This document shows, piece by piece, positions 30,089-38,841 of a stretch of 64,000 nt of DNA (the first letter of the stretch is position 1; each line of letters begins with the position of its first letter). The position numbers and the translations under genes were made by a program. The DNA comes from CAZMXP01 sp964570285 (GTDB lineage: Bacteria > Planctomycetota > PLA2). The stretch spans positions 1 to 64,000 of the forward strand of contig CAZMXP010000003.1 of NCBI GenBank assembly GCA_964570285.1, written 5' to 3'. The notes under the pieces were generated by a model. It was not told where the DNA came from, searched no databases, and saw nothing but the letters and a program-made list of their open reading frames with translations.

Positions 30089-32779
30089 CTACTGGATCGT
30101 GATCGTGACGTCGAACGTGCCGCTTCCTCCCGGACCCGTCGCCGTGACGCGATAGGTCGTCTGCGAGCTCGTCGCGGTCGGCGTGCCGCTGATCTGGCCG
30201 GTGGTGCTGCTGATGCCGATCCCCTGCGGCAGCGCCTTGTCGATGGACCAGCTCGTGATGGAGCCGCCCGAGGTCGTGGGCACCATCGTGTAGAAGACGC
30301 CGGGGAGCCCCCCCTGGCCGACGTAGCCGATGTTGGGGTTGTAGGAGTAGGCGTCGATGACCGGGGGGCCCTCGACGACCGTGATCTTGAGGTCCACGCT
30401 CGTGCCGCCGGCCGCGTTCGAGGCCGTGACGGTGTGCGTCGTCTGCGCCTTCGGCGCCGTCGGCGTGCCCGAGAGCACGCCGTCGTTCGTGTTGAAGCTG
30501 AGGCCGGCGGGCAGCGTGCCCGTGATCGACCAGCTCGTCACCGAGCCCGTGACGGTCGGGACGTTGTTCGTGATCGCCGTGCCTGTGGTGTAGGTGACGG
30601 GGTTGTGGCTGTAGGTGAGGTTCGACGGCGCCTGCAGGAGCGCATCGACGGTGATGCGCACCGTCTTCTGCACCGCCCCCGCGCCGTTGCTTCCCGTGAT
30701 CACGTAGTCGTCGGTGGCGGTCGCCGCGTTCGGCGTGCCGGAGATGATCCCGCTCGTCGGGCCCAGCGACAGGCCGGAAGGAAGGGTCTTGTTCGACGCA
30801 TAGCTCGTGATCGTGCCGCCCGTCGTGACGGGATTGTTCGGCGCGATCTGCGTGCCGACCGTGTAGGTGACCGGCGTGTTGTAGTTGAGCGTGAGCGGCG
30901 GTCCCTCGTTGACGGTGATCGTGACGGTGGCGTCCGCCGTCCCGGCGGCGTTGTGCGCGGTCACAATGTGGTCCGTGGCGGCCTGGAGGACGTTCGGCGT
31001 GCCCGTGATGATGCCCGTCACGGGATTCAGCGTGAGCCCGGACGGGAGCGCGGGGGCGACCGTGTAGCTCGCGATCGCGCCGCCGACGCTGCTCGGCACG
31101 TTCGAGGCGATCTTCTGCCCGGTGAGATAGGTCGGCGCCGGCGACGAATAGAGCAGGCCGGCCGGCGGAAGGTCCTCGGTGACGATCGCCACCGCGCCGC
31201 GCACGACCTGGTTCCCGAGCACGGTCGCCGCCCCGTAGAACTCCTGGCCCGCCAGCATGCGAGCCGCGGTCCTGCCGGCGAAGTCGGCGATCCCGCTGAC
31301 GCTTGGCCCCGAAGTCGTCAGGTCGGTCCCGAGGAAGAGGTCGACGAGCTGCGGACCGTTGACGCCGGGGCCCGCGTTGAACAGCCCGAGGCCGTCGATC
31401 TGGCCGACCGGCGGGCTCTGCATCGTCAGCGTGAAGCTGAACTCGTACGCGCCCGTCAGCAGGCAGGTGAGCGCGCCGGTGTCGGCCCCGCTCTGCGGGG
31501 GAACGACGTCCGCGCCGCTCAGCGACGCGAAGAAGGTGACCGGGTTGCGCGTGAGCTGCCCCCGCACGAGCCCGAGCGGCACGGCGGCCGTGTGCAGGTT
31601 CACGTAGAAGCCCGAGGGGGCCGCCATCAGGCGGGCCAGCAGGGACTGCGAACAGGCGATCGTGCCGTCGGCGGAGCCGGTGCTCGTGCTCCGGCTGAAG
31701 TCGGCACCGGTCATCAGGTCGATCACGATCGGCCCGTTGACCCCCTTCGGGCCCAGGTGGATGTGGCCGAGGGTGATGTCATCGATGCCCTGCGCGACGG
31801 GCACGGCGAAGATCGCGAAGCCGCTCGTGAACGTGTTCATCTCCAGCGTGACGCCGCCCGCCATGCCGGGCTGCGGCGTCGTCTCCTCCTCGCCCCGCAA
31901 CGGGGCCCAGAAATGCACGGGCCCGCTGCCGAGCTGGCCGCGCATGAACCCGAGGGGCTCCGTCGCGGTGTGAAGGTTCACGTAGAAGCCGTCGAGGCCG
32001 GCGCAGAGGCGCGCCAGCGCCGCGAGGGAGAGCGTCGCGCTCCCGGTCAGCGTGCCCGTCACGCCGTCGAGGGCCGCGGCGGCGGTCCCCAGATCGACGA
32101 GGATCGGCCCGTTGACACCGGCACCGCCGATGTGGATGTGCCCCAGCGTGATGTCCGCGATCGGCCTGCCCGCCACCGCGAGCACATAGTCGATCGTGTC
32201 GGGCGCGGAGACAAGCAGCGTCGCGGCGCCCGTCGCGGGCGACACGACGGGGTTGACCTCGTTGCCGGGGAGCAGCGTCGCGTGCCACTCCAGCGGCGCG
32301 AACAGGCCGAGCTGCTCCCGCACGAGGCCGAGCGGCGCCGCGCCCGTGTGGATGTTGACGTAGAAGTCGCCCGGCGTGTTCGCGATCTCCGTCGCGAGGG
32401 CCGGGCTGGTGTCCACCGAAGCCGCGGCCGTGAACGTCGCCGGATCGAAGGCCGCACCCCCGGCCAGCAGGTCCACGACGATCCCGCCGTTGACCCCCGC
32501 CCCGCCGCGGTGGATGTGCATCCCCGTGATGTCGGCCGCCCACCCGGGCTGCGCCGTCGCCGCGAAGCGGACCTCCCCGTCGCTCCAGACCTCGATCGCG
32601 ATCGCCGCGCGCGCCTGCGCGTCGATGACCGCGACCTCGCGGCTGCCGAGCAGCAGCGCCTTCAGCGTCGCCAGCAGCGTGGCCGCCGCGGGCGGGGTCC
32701 CTCCCCCGCTCCCGCAGCCCAGACACGCGAGCACAAGGCAGAGCACGAACGCCCTGCCGCACCGTACCGTAGCACCCAT
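30089..32779 (-). CDS. surface lipoprotein with four CHRD domains and four putative Ig domains
   Basis: 896 residues. Lipobox 'LVLACLGC' near residue 22, then a low-complexity Gly/Thr/Pro/Ala spacer. Four CHRD (chordin-type) repeats follow between about 40 and 520, each with an 'H-x-H-x-G' block such as 'LGHIHIGGAGVNGPILVDLG' and an ending 'FYVNLHTATEPLGFMRGQLG'. Four putative Ig repeats follow (about 545-896), each with 'YTVGTQIAPNNPVTTGG...LPSGLSLGPTSGIISGTP'. The two repeat families are each about 70-125 residues long. Role is likely cell-surface binding or adhesion. An upstream promoter is visible. Confidence 0.88.
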   Translation of the reverse strand: MGATVRCGRAFVLCLVLACLGCGSGGGTPPAAATLLATLKALLLGSREVAVIDAQARAAIAIEVWSDGEVRFAATAQPGWAADITGMHIHRGGAGVNGGIVVDLLAGGAAFDPATFTAAASVDTSPALATEIANTPGDFYVNIHTGAAPLGLVREQLGLFAPLEWHATLLPGNEVNPVVSPATGAATLLVSAPDTIDYVLAVAGRPIADITLGHIHIGGAGVNGPILVDLGTAAAALDGVTGTLTGSATLSLAALARLCAGLDGFYVNLHTATEPLGFMRGQLGSGPVHFWAPLRGEEETTPQPGMAGGVTLEMNTFTSGFAIFAVPVAQGIDDITLGHIHLGPKGVNGPIVIDLMTGADFSRSTSTGSADGTIACSQSLLARLMAAPSGFYVNLHTAAVPLGLVRGQLTRNPVTFFASLSGADVVPPQSGADTGALTCLLTGAYEFSFTLTMQSPPVGQIDGLGLFNAGPGVNGPQLVDLFLGTDLTTSGPSVSGIADFAGRTAARMLAGQEFYGAATVLGNQVVRGAVAIVTEDLPPAGLLYSSPAPTYLTGQKIASNVPSSVGGAIASYTVAPALPSGLTLNPVTGIITGTPNVLQAATDHIVTAHNAAGTADATVTITVNEGPPLTLNYNTPVTYTVGTQIAPNNPVTTGGTITSYASNKTLPSGLSLGPTSGIISGTPNAATATDDYVITGSNGAGAVQKTVRITVDALLQAPSNLTYSHNPVTYTTGTAITNNVPTVTGSVTSWSITGTLPAGLSFNTNDGVLSGTPTAPKAQTTHTVTASNAAGGTSVDLKITVVEGPPVIDAYSYNPNIGYVGQGGLPGVFYTMVPTTSGGSITSWSIDKALPQGIGISSTTGQISGTPTATSSQTTYRVTATGPGGSGTFDVTITIQ

Positions 32780-32860
32780 GTTCGCTCCTCTCTCGGGAGC
32801 GACTTCGCCCGTGCCCCGCTCTCTCGTCCGGGACCGCGAGCCAACCGTTTGCAGCTACAG

Positions 32861-32889
32861 TGTATATGCACGAACCGACGGCCGGTCAA
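32861..32889 (-). promoter_or_regulatory. sigma70-type promoter for the CHRD/Ig lipoprotein
   Basis: On the minus strand TTGACC (32889-32884) is separated by exactly 17 bp from TATACA (32866-32861). The start codon is about 75 nt downstream of the predicted transcription start. The -10 sits in an imperfect palindrome TGTATATGCA, a possible site for the adjacent MarR protein. Confidence 0.6.
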
Positions 32890-32911
32890 GCCCTTTCCGG
32901 CAACTCCGGAA

Positions 32912-33376
32912 TCAGGAGCGGGCGGGGGCGCTCGCGACCCGTTCCAGCAGCGGCGCGAGCGCCTCCCAGCGGGCGGCGCCGATCGACGCGACGAGTTTCC
33001 GCTGCGCCTTCTCCCAGAGGGGCGCCGCGGCGGTCAACGTGCGTACCCCCTTCGGCGTCAGCGAGAGCGTCGTCCCCCGCGCCCCCTCCCGCTTCCCCGC
33101 CACGAGCAGCCCCGCATCCGCCAGCGGCCGGATGTTCCGCGAGAGCGTGCTGCGGTCCATGACCATCGACTGCGCCAGCCGCGCGGGTGCGACGGGCTCG
33201 CCCGCCCGCACGAGCGCGAGCAGCACGAACTGCGTCGAACGCAGGCCGCTCGGCTGCAGGACCGCGTCGAAGAATTGCGTGGCGGCCCGCGAGGCGCGCC
33301 TCAGGCTGAAGCACGCGCAGACCTTCGCGGCGGCCTCGCAGGCCGCCGCGTCGATGGGACGAGAGCCCTTCGTCAC
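32912..33376 (-). CDS. MarR-family transcriptional regulator
   Basis: 154 residues from a GTG. Winged helix: 'SGLRSTQFVLLALVRAGEPVAPARLAQSMVMDRSTLSRNIRPLADAGLLVAGKREGARGTTLSLTPKGVRTL', with the recognition helix at 'DRSTLSRNIRPL' and the wing at 'GKREGARGTTLSL'. The N-terminus is Ala/Cys-rich ('ACEAAAKVCACFSL'). It lies between the CHRD/Ig lipoprotein (same strand, downstream) and the divergent PQQ dehydrogenase; either or both may be its targets. A TACACT is found 8 nt before the GTG. Effector unknown; the Cys cluster could sense redox state. Confidence 0.87.
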   Translation of the reverse strand: MTKGSRPIDAAACEAAAKVCACFSLRRASRAATQFFDAVLQPSGLRSTQFVLLALVRAGEPVAPARLAQSMVMDRSTLSRNIRPLADAGLLVAGKREGARGTTLSLTPKGVRTLTAAAPLWEKAQRKLVASIGAARWEALAPLLERVASAPARS

Positions 33377-33384
33377 GCGCGGGC

Positions 33385-33390
33385 AGTGTA
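33385..33390 (-). promoter_or_regulatory. -10 TACACT, 8 nt before the marR-like GTG
   Basis: Leaderless-type promoter in the 46-bp divergent spacer, so the MarR protein is well placed to control both directions. Confidence 0.45.
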
Positions 33391-33422
33391 GCGCATGGAG
33401 TACCCTTGGGGGCGGAGGTCGG

Positions 33423-35576
33423 ATGGTCCGAAAGTCGATCGGGCTCTTTTCCCTTCTGCTGATGCTCGGGGGGTGCGGGGGCGGCGGCGGCGCCGTGCCG
33501 GGCCTCTTCGGGCTCGAGACGAGGGTGATCGTCGCCGGGCTCGCCTTCCCGACCTCGCTGCCGCAGCCGGGGGCGCTCCAGCGGGTGCGCGCCTTCCCCG
33601 CCCTGGGGTTCGACCGGCCGCTCGTGCTGACGTGGGCACCGGACGGCAGCGACCGCCTCTTCGTCGTCGAGCAGATCGGGAGGATCCGCGTCTTCCCCAA
33701 CGTGGACTCGATCGGGGCGGCGGGCACCTTCCTCGACATCTCCGCGCGCGTGAACTCGGGAGGGGAGGAGGGGCTGCTCGGACTCGCCTTCGATCCCGGC
33801 TACGCGACCAACGGGTTCTTCTACGTGTACTACTCCGCGGCCTTCCCCCGGCGCTCGGTGCTCGCCCGCTTCTCCGTGACCGCCGACCCCGATGTCGCGG
33901 ACCCCGCGAGCGAGACGGTGCTGTTGACGATCCCGCAGCCCTTCTCGAACCACAACGGCGGATGCCTCGCGTTCGGGCCCGACGGCAGGCTCTACGTCGC
34001 CTCCGGAGACGGGGGCAGCGGCAACGACCCGGGGGACCATGCGCAGAACCTGGGCGACCTGCTGGGGAAGATCCTGCGCCTCGACCCCAGCGGCGCGATC
34101 CCCCCGGACAACCCCTTCGTCGGGACCGCCGGGGCGCGCGCGGAGATCTGGGCCTACGGGCTGCGGAACCCCTGGCGCTTCAGCTTCGACCGCAACACCG
34201 GCGCGCTCTGGGCGGGCGACGTCGGGCAGGACGCCGTCGAGGAGATCAACATCATCGAGCGGGGGCGCAACTACGGCTGGCGGGTCTATGAGGGCGACAG
34301 GAGCAACATCAATCCCGGCGCGCTGCCGGCGTCGGGTTTCGCGGCGCCCGTGCACACCTACTCGCACGCGCTCGGCCAGAGCGTGACCGGCGGCCATGTC
34401 TACCGGGGCTCGCGCCTGCCCTCGCTCTTCGGCGCCTATCTCTACGGCGACTTCATGACCGGGCGCATCTGGGCGCTCGTGCACGACGGGACGCGGGTGG
34501 TGTCGAACGCCGAGGTCGCGACGGTCCCCAACCCGAGCAGCTTTGGCGAGGACCGGGACGGCGAACTCTACGTCTGCTCGTTCGACGGGGGGATCTACCG
34601 CTTCGCCAGCGCCTCGGGCGGTACGGCCTTCCCGCAGCACCTCTCGGAGACGGGGCTCTTCGACGACACCGCCGCGCTCGTCCCTGCCCCGGGCCTGATC
34701 GAGTACGACGTGAACGCGCCGCTCTGGTCGGACGGCGCCACCAAGCGGCGCTGGATCGCGCTGCCGGGCAGCGCGCGGGTCGTCTTCCGCGCGACCGGGG
34801 CGTGGACCTTTCCGGTCGGGACGGTGCTCGTGAAGCACTTCGAACTCGCGCTGGCGCCGGGGGTGGCCCGGCGCGTCGAGACGCGCGTCTTCGTGAACCA
34901 CGCCCAGGGCTGGAACGGCTACACCTACCGCTGGAACGCCTCGGAGACCGATGCCGACCTCCTCCCCGACCGCGCCGGCGACACCTTCACGGTCGCCGAC
35001 CCGCTTGCGCCGGGGGGAGTGCGCCAGCAGGAGTGGACCTATCCGAGCCGCGCCGACTGCCTCGCCTGCCACACGGGGGCTGCCGGCCGCATTCTCGGCG
35101 TGCATACCCGGCAGATGCAGCGCACCTTCCCCTATCCGGCGCGGGAGGACAACCAACTCCGCGCGTGGAACCACATCCGCCTCTTCACCACCGACATCGG
35201 GGAGGGCTCCGCCCATGGCGCGATGCCGGATCCCGACGACGCCCTCCTCCCGGTGGCGGCGCGCGCCCGCGCCTACCTCGACGCCAACTGCGCGAACTGC
35301 CACCGCCCCGGGAGTCCGGTCGCGCTCTCGATGGACCTCCGGTTCGAGACGCTCCCCTCCCTGGGCGGGACGCTGCTCGTCCCGGCGGTGAACCCGGTCG
35401 GCGGCATCCCCGGCGCGGTGCGCATCACCCCAGGCTCGAAGGAGGCGAGCGACCTCTGGCAGCGCCTCCGCCGCCTCGACGGATTCCGCATGCCTCCGGT
35501 CGGGAGTCACCGGCAGGACGACGCCGCCGTCGATCTCCTCGGCGGATGGATCGACGGCGGCGCTCGGGACGGCTAG
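33423..35576 (+). CDS. PQQ-type glucose/sorbosone dehydrogenase lipoprotein with c-type haem motifs
   Basis: 717 residues. Lipobox 'LLLMLGGCGGGG' at the start. A six-bladed GSDH beta-propeller covers about 30-400 with 'RIRVFPNVDSIG', 'GEEGLLGLAFDPGYATNGFFYVYY', 'NHNGGCLAFGPDGRLYVASGDGG', 'EIWAYGLRNPWRFSFDRNTGALWAGDVGQDAVEEI'. The C-terminal part has CLACH (near 546) and CANCH (near 622), two CxxCH-type haem-c motifs (CLAC-H, CANC-H), giving a built-in electron acceptor. Substrate unknown (aldose or similar). GGAGG lies about 8 nt before the ATG. Divergent from the MarR gene. Confidence 0.88.
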   Translation: MVRKSIGLFSLLLMLGGCGGGGGAVPGLFGLETRVIVAGLAFPTSLPQPGALQRVRAFPALGFDRPLVLTWAPDGSDRLFVVEQIGRIRVFPNVDSIGAAGTFLDISARVNSGGEEGLLGLAFDPGYATNGFFYVYYSAAFPRRSVLARFSVTADPDVADPASETVLLTIPQPFSNHNGGCLAFGPDGRLYVASGDGGSGNDPGDHAQNLGDLLGKILRLDPSGAIPPDNPFVGTAGARAEIWAYGLRNPWRFSFDRNTGALWAGDVGQDAVEEINIIERGRNYGWRVYEGDRSNINPGALPASGFAAPVHTYSHALGQSVTGGHVYRGSRLPSLFGAYLYGDFMTGRIWALVHDGTRVVSNAEVATVPNPSSFGEDRDGELYVCSFDGGIYRFASASGGTAFPQHLSETGLFDDTAALVPAPGLIEYDVNAPLWSDGATKRRWIALPGSARVVFRATGAWTFPVGTVLVKHFELALAPGVARRVETRVFVNHAQGWNGYTYRWNASETDADLLPDRAGDTFTVADPLAPGGVRQQEWTYPSRADCLACHTGAAGRILGVHTRQMQRTFPYPAREDNQLRAWNHIRLFTTDIGEGSAHGAMPDPDDALLPVAARARAYLDANCANCHRPGSPVALSMDLRFETLPSLGGTLLVPAVNPVGGIPGAVRITPGSKEASDLWQRLRRLDGFRMPPVGSHRQDDAAVDLLGGWIDGGARDG

Positions 35577-36986
35577 CTACGGAAGGCGGTAGACAAAGAC
35601 GTTGGCATCGACGCTCGAGACGATGACGAAGACGTCGAGGCTCGGGACGTAGCGCCACCGGCCGTAGGTCCCGCGGGAGGTCGCAGGACCCGGATCGACG
35701 GCGCCGACGCCCGTGACCTTGGTCCAGACCATCGTGCCGAGGTCGAGGCGGTAGACGTCCTTGCCGCCCGACCACGCGATGAGGTGGCCGCTCGGGGCGT
35801 GGTAGGCGAGGCCGGGATTGCGCGCGTCTTCGATCTCCTTGTCCCCGGTCGTCGCTACGTCGATCGGCGCGGCGTTAGGCAACGCGAGATCCCAGATGCG
35901 CGTGCGATGGTTGCCCACCGCCACGAAGCGGTTGCGGACCGGATCGATCTCGGACGTGGCCTCGATGTCGTAGAAGGTCGTGAGATGCACGTGCTCGGTG
36001 GTGCTGCCGGCGGCCACATCCACCACGGCGAGATGCGCCCCCGGCTGCCCGCCACCCCCTTGGATCCAGACACGTCCGTCCGGGCCGACGGCCGCATGGG
36101 CCCCGAACCCGAGAGCCCCGATCTCGACCCCCGAACTCCAGGTCTTGGTGTCGAAGTCGAACGTGTAGGTCTGGCGGTCCGGAAGGAGGCCGCTGACGCC
36201 GCCGACGACGCCGCCCGCGAGGAAGAGGCGATCCACGGGCTCGGGGACGTACTCGAGCGTGTCGTTCGAGTGGCGGGCGACGGGAGTGCCGTCGAGGTGA
36301 GTCAGGAGGTCGAACGCGTTGTTGTCGCCGCCCGGCGGCCAAGCCGGCGGGTCGGTCAGGCGCGACCACGCGAGGGTATCCATGCTGAACGCGTAGAGAT
36401 CCTCGCGGAACGCGTCACCGCCGCTTCCCCACACGACGAGGCGGTTCCGCTTGGTGTCGAACGCCCCGCCGCTCGCCGCCTGGATGATCGTGGACTGGTC
36501 CCCGCGCGCCACGCCGGGCGCACCCGGCCAGTTCACGTCTCGCATCTGGCTCTCGGGGATCTCGTACCACTCGCCCGCGCCGAGGCTGCCGATCGCGCCG
36601 AGCAAGTCGGCCACGGGGGGCCTCGGGCGAACGATCTTGAGCGTGACATCGCGCCTCGCCTCCGAGCCGGAGACCGCCTGCGCGACGATCGAGTAGGAGG
36701 CCTGGCCCTTCGGGAAGAGGGCGGGATCGACGGCGTAGGTGTAGGGGGGACTCCTCAGATCCAGCGCGAGGAGCCCGTTCACGAAGAAGAGCACGCGGAA
36801 GATCCCCGACCCCGAAGCCGAGAGGACGAACGGCGTATCCACCACGGAGTTCGTCGCGGGGCTCGAGAAGGCGATGGGGCCGAAGACTCCGCCCCCGCCC
36901 CCGCCACCACCGCCCCCGCCGGTGCCGCCTGTGCCGCAGCCTGCGCCGAGCATGAACACAATCACGAAAACGATCGCCTTTGCCAT
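35577..36986 (-). CDS. lipoprotein with an Ig-like domain and Kelch-like repeats
   Basis: 469 residues. Lipobox 'VFMLGAGCG' then a long Gly/Thr-rich spacer of about 20 residues. An Ig-like domain (about 40-130, 'AFSSPATNSVVDTPFVLSASGSGIFRVLFFVNGLLALDL') precedes a beta-propeller (about 150-469) with Kelch-like repeats: 'GGAFDTKRNRLVVWGSGGDAFREDLYAFSMDTLAWSRLTDPP', 'DRQTYTFDFDTKTWSSG', 'LAYHAPSGHLIAWSGGKDVYRLDLGTMVWTKVTG'. GGAGG before the ATG. Its stop abuts that of the PQQ gene. Extracytoplasmic binding role inferred. Confidence 0.8.
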   Translation of the reverse strand: MAKAIVFVIVFMLGAGCGTGGTGGGGGGGGGGGVFGPIAFSSPATNSVVDTPFVLSASGSGIFRVLFFVNGLLALDLRSPPYTYAVDPALFPKGQASYSIVAQAVSGSEARRDVTLKIVRPRPPVADLLGAIGSLGAGEWYEIPESQMRDVNWPGAPGVARGDQSTIIQAASGGAFDTKRNRLVVWGSGGDAFREDLYAFSMDTLAWSRLTDPPAWPPGGDNNAFDLLTHLDGTPVARHSNDTLEYVPEPVDRLFLAGGVVGGVSGLLPDRQTYTFDFDTKTWSSGVEIGALGFGAHAAVGPDGRVWIQGGGGQPGAHLAVVDVAAGSTTEHVHLTTFYDIEATSEIDPVRNRFVAVGNHRTRIWDLALPNAAPIDVATTGDKEIEDARNPGLAYHAPSGHLIAWSGGKDVYRLDLGTMVWTKVTGVGAVDPGPATSRGTYGRWRYVPSLDVFVIVSSVDANVFVYRLP

Positions 36987-37084
36987 GTTGGGATTCCTCC
37001 GGTCGGTTCGCGGCGAGGGTGCCCTCGATCGAGCGTTCAGAAAACTGGACCCTTGCGCCACGATACGCCCGAGGCGCAACCGCC

Positions 37085-38329
37085 ATGCCAGCGCGGCCCG
37101 GACCGGAGCGCGGCGCGCGCGTCCCGCCCCAGCGAGCCATGGGTGTCCCCGCTCCCGACCCCGCCCTCGCGTTCCCCGCGCCGCGGATCCCGGACCATCC
37201 GGTCCTCTCCCGGGCCGCGTTGCGCCGAAACGGGACGGTCTCGATCCCCGCGCTCCTCGACGTCGGCACGCCCGTCCACGCGATCAGCGGTCGCATGGCG
37301 CTCGCGAGCGGCCTCGCGCTGCTCGGCCTCGGGGAGGGCGATCGCATCCTCCTGCCGGCCTACCACTGCGCGGCGCTCGTCGAGCCCGTCGTCTGGCGCG
37401 GCATCACCCCCGACTTCTACCGCGTCGGACCGGACACGCATGTCGATCTCGACGACGTCGCTCGCCGCCTGACCCCGGCCACGCGCGCGCTCTTCGCGAT
37501 CCACTACTTCGGCTTCCCCCAGCCGATGGCACGGCTGCGCTCGTTCTGCGACGAGCGCGGCCTGCTGCTGATCGAGGACTGCGCGCACGCGCTCTTCGGG
37601 ATCGAGGGCGGACGCGCGTTCGGCACCACGGGCGACATCGCGATCGCCTCCACGTGGAAGTTCCTGCCGGTGCTCGACGGCGGGCTGCTCGTCTCCGCCC
37701 GGCGCGACCTCTCCGCGGTTCCCGCGGAGGGGAGCGGCGTCGCGTTCGACGCCAAGAGCCTGCTGAACACCTACGAGCGCGGATGGGAGTACGGACGCCT
37801 GCCGGTGTCGCGCGCGCTCTGCTGGCTGCCGCTCCGTCTCCGGGCCGCGCTCGGCTCCCTGCGCAAGGGGAGGGGTCCGGGGAGGGGGGCGCTCGCCGCG
37901 CCGCGCGGCTCGCAGGAGTTCCCCGCCCGGTGGGTGGGCAAGCGTCCGTCGCGCATCTCCTCGTGGATCGTGAGGCGCGCGTCGCTCGCCCGCGTCGTCG
38001 ATCGCCGGCGCGACCACTACGCGCGGCTCCTCGAGGCGCTCGGGGCGCTGCGCGGCGCGAGGCCGCTCTTCCCGACGCTGCCGGAGGGGGTCGTCCCCTA
38101 CGTCTTCCCGATGCTCTTCGACGAACCCGAGCGGCTCTTCCCGCCCCTGAAGCGACGAGGCGTGCCCATCGTGCGCTTCGGCGAGTTCCTCTGGCCGGGC
38201 GTGGATGCGCGGACCTGCCCGGTCGCGGCGGACTACTCGCGGCGCGTCTTCCAGTTCCCCTGCCATCAGGAACTTCGTTCCGACGAACTCTCGTGGCTGA
38301 TCTCGGAGGTCAAGGCGGCCCTCGGCTAG
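37085..38329 (+). CDS. DegT/DnrJ/EryC1-family PLP aminotransferase
   Basis: 414 residues; MGVPAPDPAL (37139) is an alternative start. It has the sugar-aminotransferase pattern: 'VHAISGRMALASGLALLGLGEGDRILLPAYHCAALVEPVVWRGITPDFYRV', 'LFAIHYFGFPQPMARLRSFCDERGLLLIEDCAHALFGI', and the PLP-lysine segment 'IASTWKFLPVLDGGLLVS'. Enzymes of this fold aminate keto-sugars in cell-surface glycan or antibiotic pathways, but some members modify other substrates. No nucleotide-sugar genes are adjacent. The stop TAG forms the first bases of the next gene's -10. Confidence 0.83.
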   Translation: MPARPGPERGARVPPQRAMGVPAPDPALAFPAPRIPDHPVLSRAALRRNGTVSIPALLDVGTPVHAISGRMALASGLALLGLGEGDRILLPAYHCAALVEPVVWRGITPDFYRVGPDTHVDLDDVARRLTPATRALFAIHYFGFPQPMARLRSFCDERGLLLIEDCAHALFGIEGGRAFGTTGDIAIASTWKFLPVLDGGLLVSARRDLSAVPAEGSGVAFDAKSLLNTYERGWEYGRLPVSRALCWLPLRLRAALGSLRKGRGPGRGALAAPRGSQEFPARWVGKRPSRISSWIVRRASLARVVDRRRDHYARLLEALGALRGARPLFPTLPEGVVPYVFPMLFDEPERLFPPLKRRGVPIVRFGEFLWPGVDARTCPVAADYSRRVFQFPCHQELRSDELSWLISEVKAALG

Positions 38330-38332
38330 ACT
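38327..38332 (+). promoter_or_regulatory. -10 TAGACT, 6 nt before the GTG at 38339
   Basis: The hexamer begins with the aminotransferase stop codon TAG. Suggests a separate leaderless transcript for the parvulin-like gene. Confidence 0.35.
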
Positions 38333-38338
38333 CTCGGG

Positions 38339-38767
38339 GTGCTCCCCCGCACCCCCTCCCGTTGGCTCTCTCTCGTGATCGCCGCCGGCTGCGGCGGCGA
38401 CCGCCCCGAACCCGACCGGGTCGTCGTGGACCACATCCTGATCGGGGTGCGCAGCGCCAAGATGCCGACCGGCAGGCGCAACAGCGAGGAGGCGCGGGAC
38501 GTCGCCTACGACCTGCTCTCGAGGCTCTTGTCCGGGGCGGACTGGGCGGACCTCAAGCGGGAGTACTCCGAGGACCCTCCGCCGGGCGGCCCCTACGCGC
38601 TCCGGAACCGGGGCGTGGCACCCGCCTCAGGACAGGAGTACGCCCGGGACGGCATGGTGCGCGCCTTCGGGGACGTGGGCTTCTCCCTCGAACCGGGCGA
38701 AACCGCCATCGCGGACTTCTCGCCGCAGAGCCCCTACGGCTTCCACATCATCCGGCGCCTCGAGTAG
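38339..38767 (+). CDS. parvulin-like (PpiC) peptidyl-prolyl isomerase lipoprotein
   Basis: 142 residues from a GTG. Lipobox 'LVIAAGCGG'. The single domain follows the PpiC pattern: 'VVDHILIGVRS', 'RNSEEARDVAYDLLSRLLSGADWADLKREYSEDPPPGGPYALRNRG', 'MVRAFGDVGFSLEPGETAIADFSPQSPYGFHIIRRLE'. Usual periplasmic folding catalysts have longer chaperone flanks; this is a minimal single domain. Substrates unknown. Confidence 0.82.
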   Translation: MLPRTPSRWLSLVIAAGCGGDRPEPDRVVVDHILIGVRSAKMPTGRRNSEEARDVAYDLLSRLLSGADWADLKREYSEDPPPGGPYALRNRGVAPASGQEYARDGMVRAFGDVGFSLEPGETAIADFSPQSPYGFHIIRRLE

Positions 38768-38841
38768 CTGGCACGCACGCCACGCGGCGCTAGCATGGTG
38801 GTTTCCCCCGAAGAACCGAGGCCCCCTGCGAGGAACGAACC

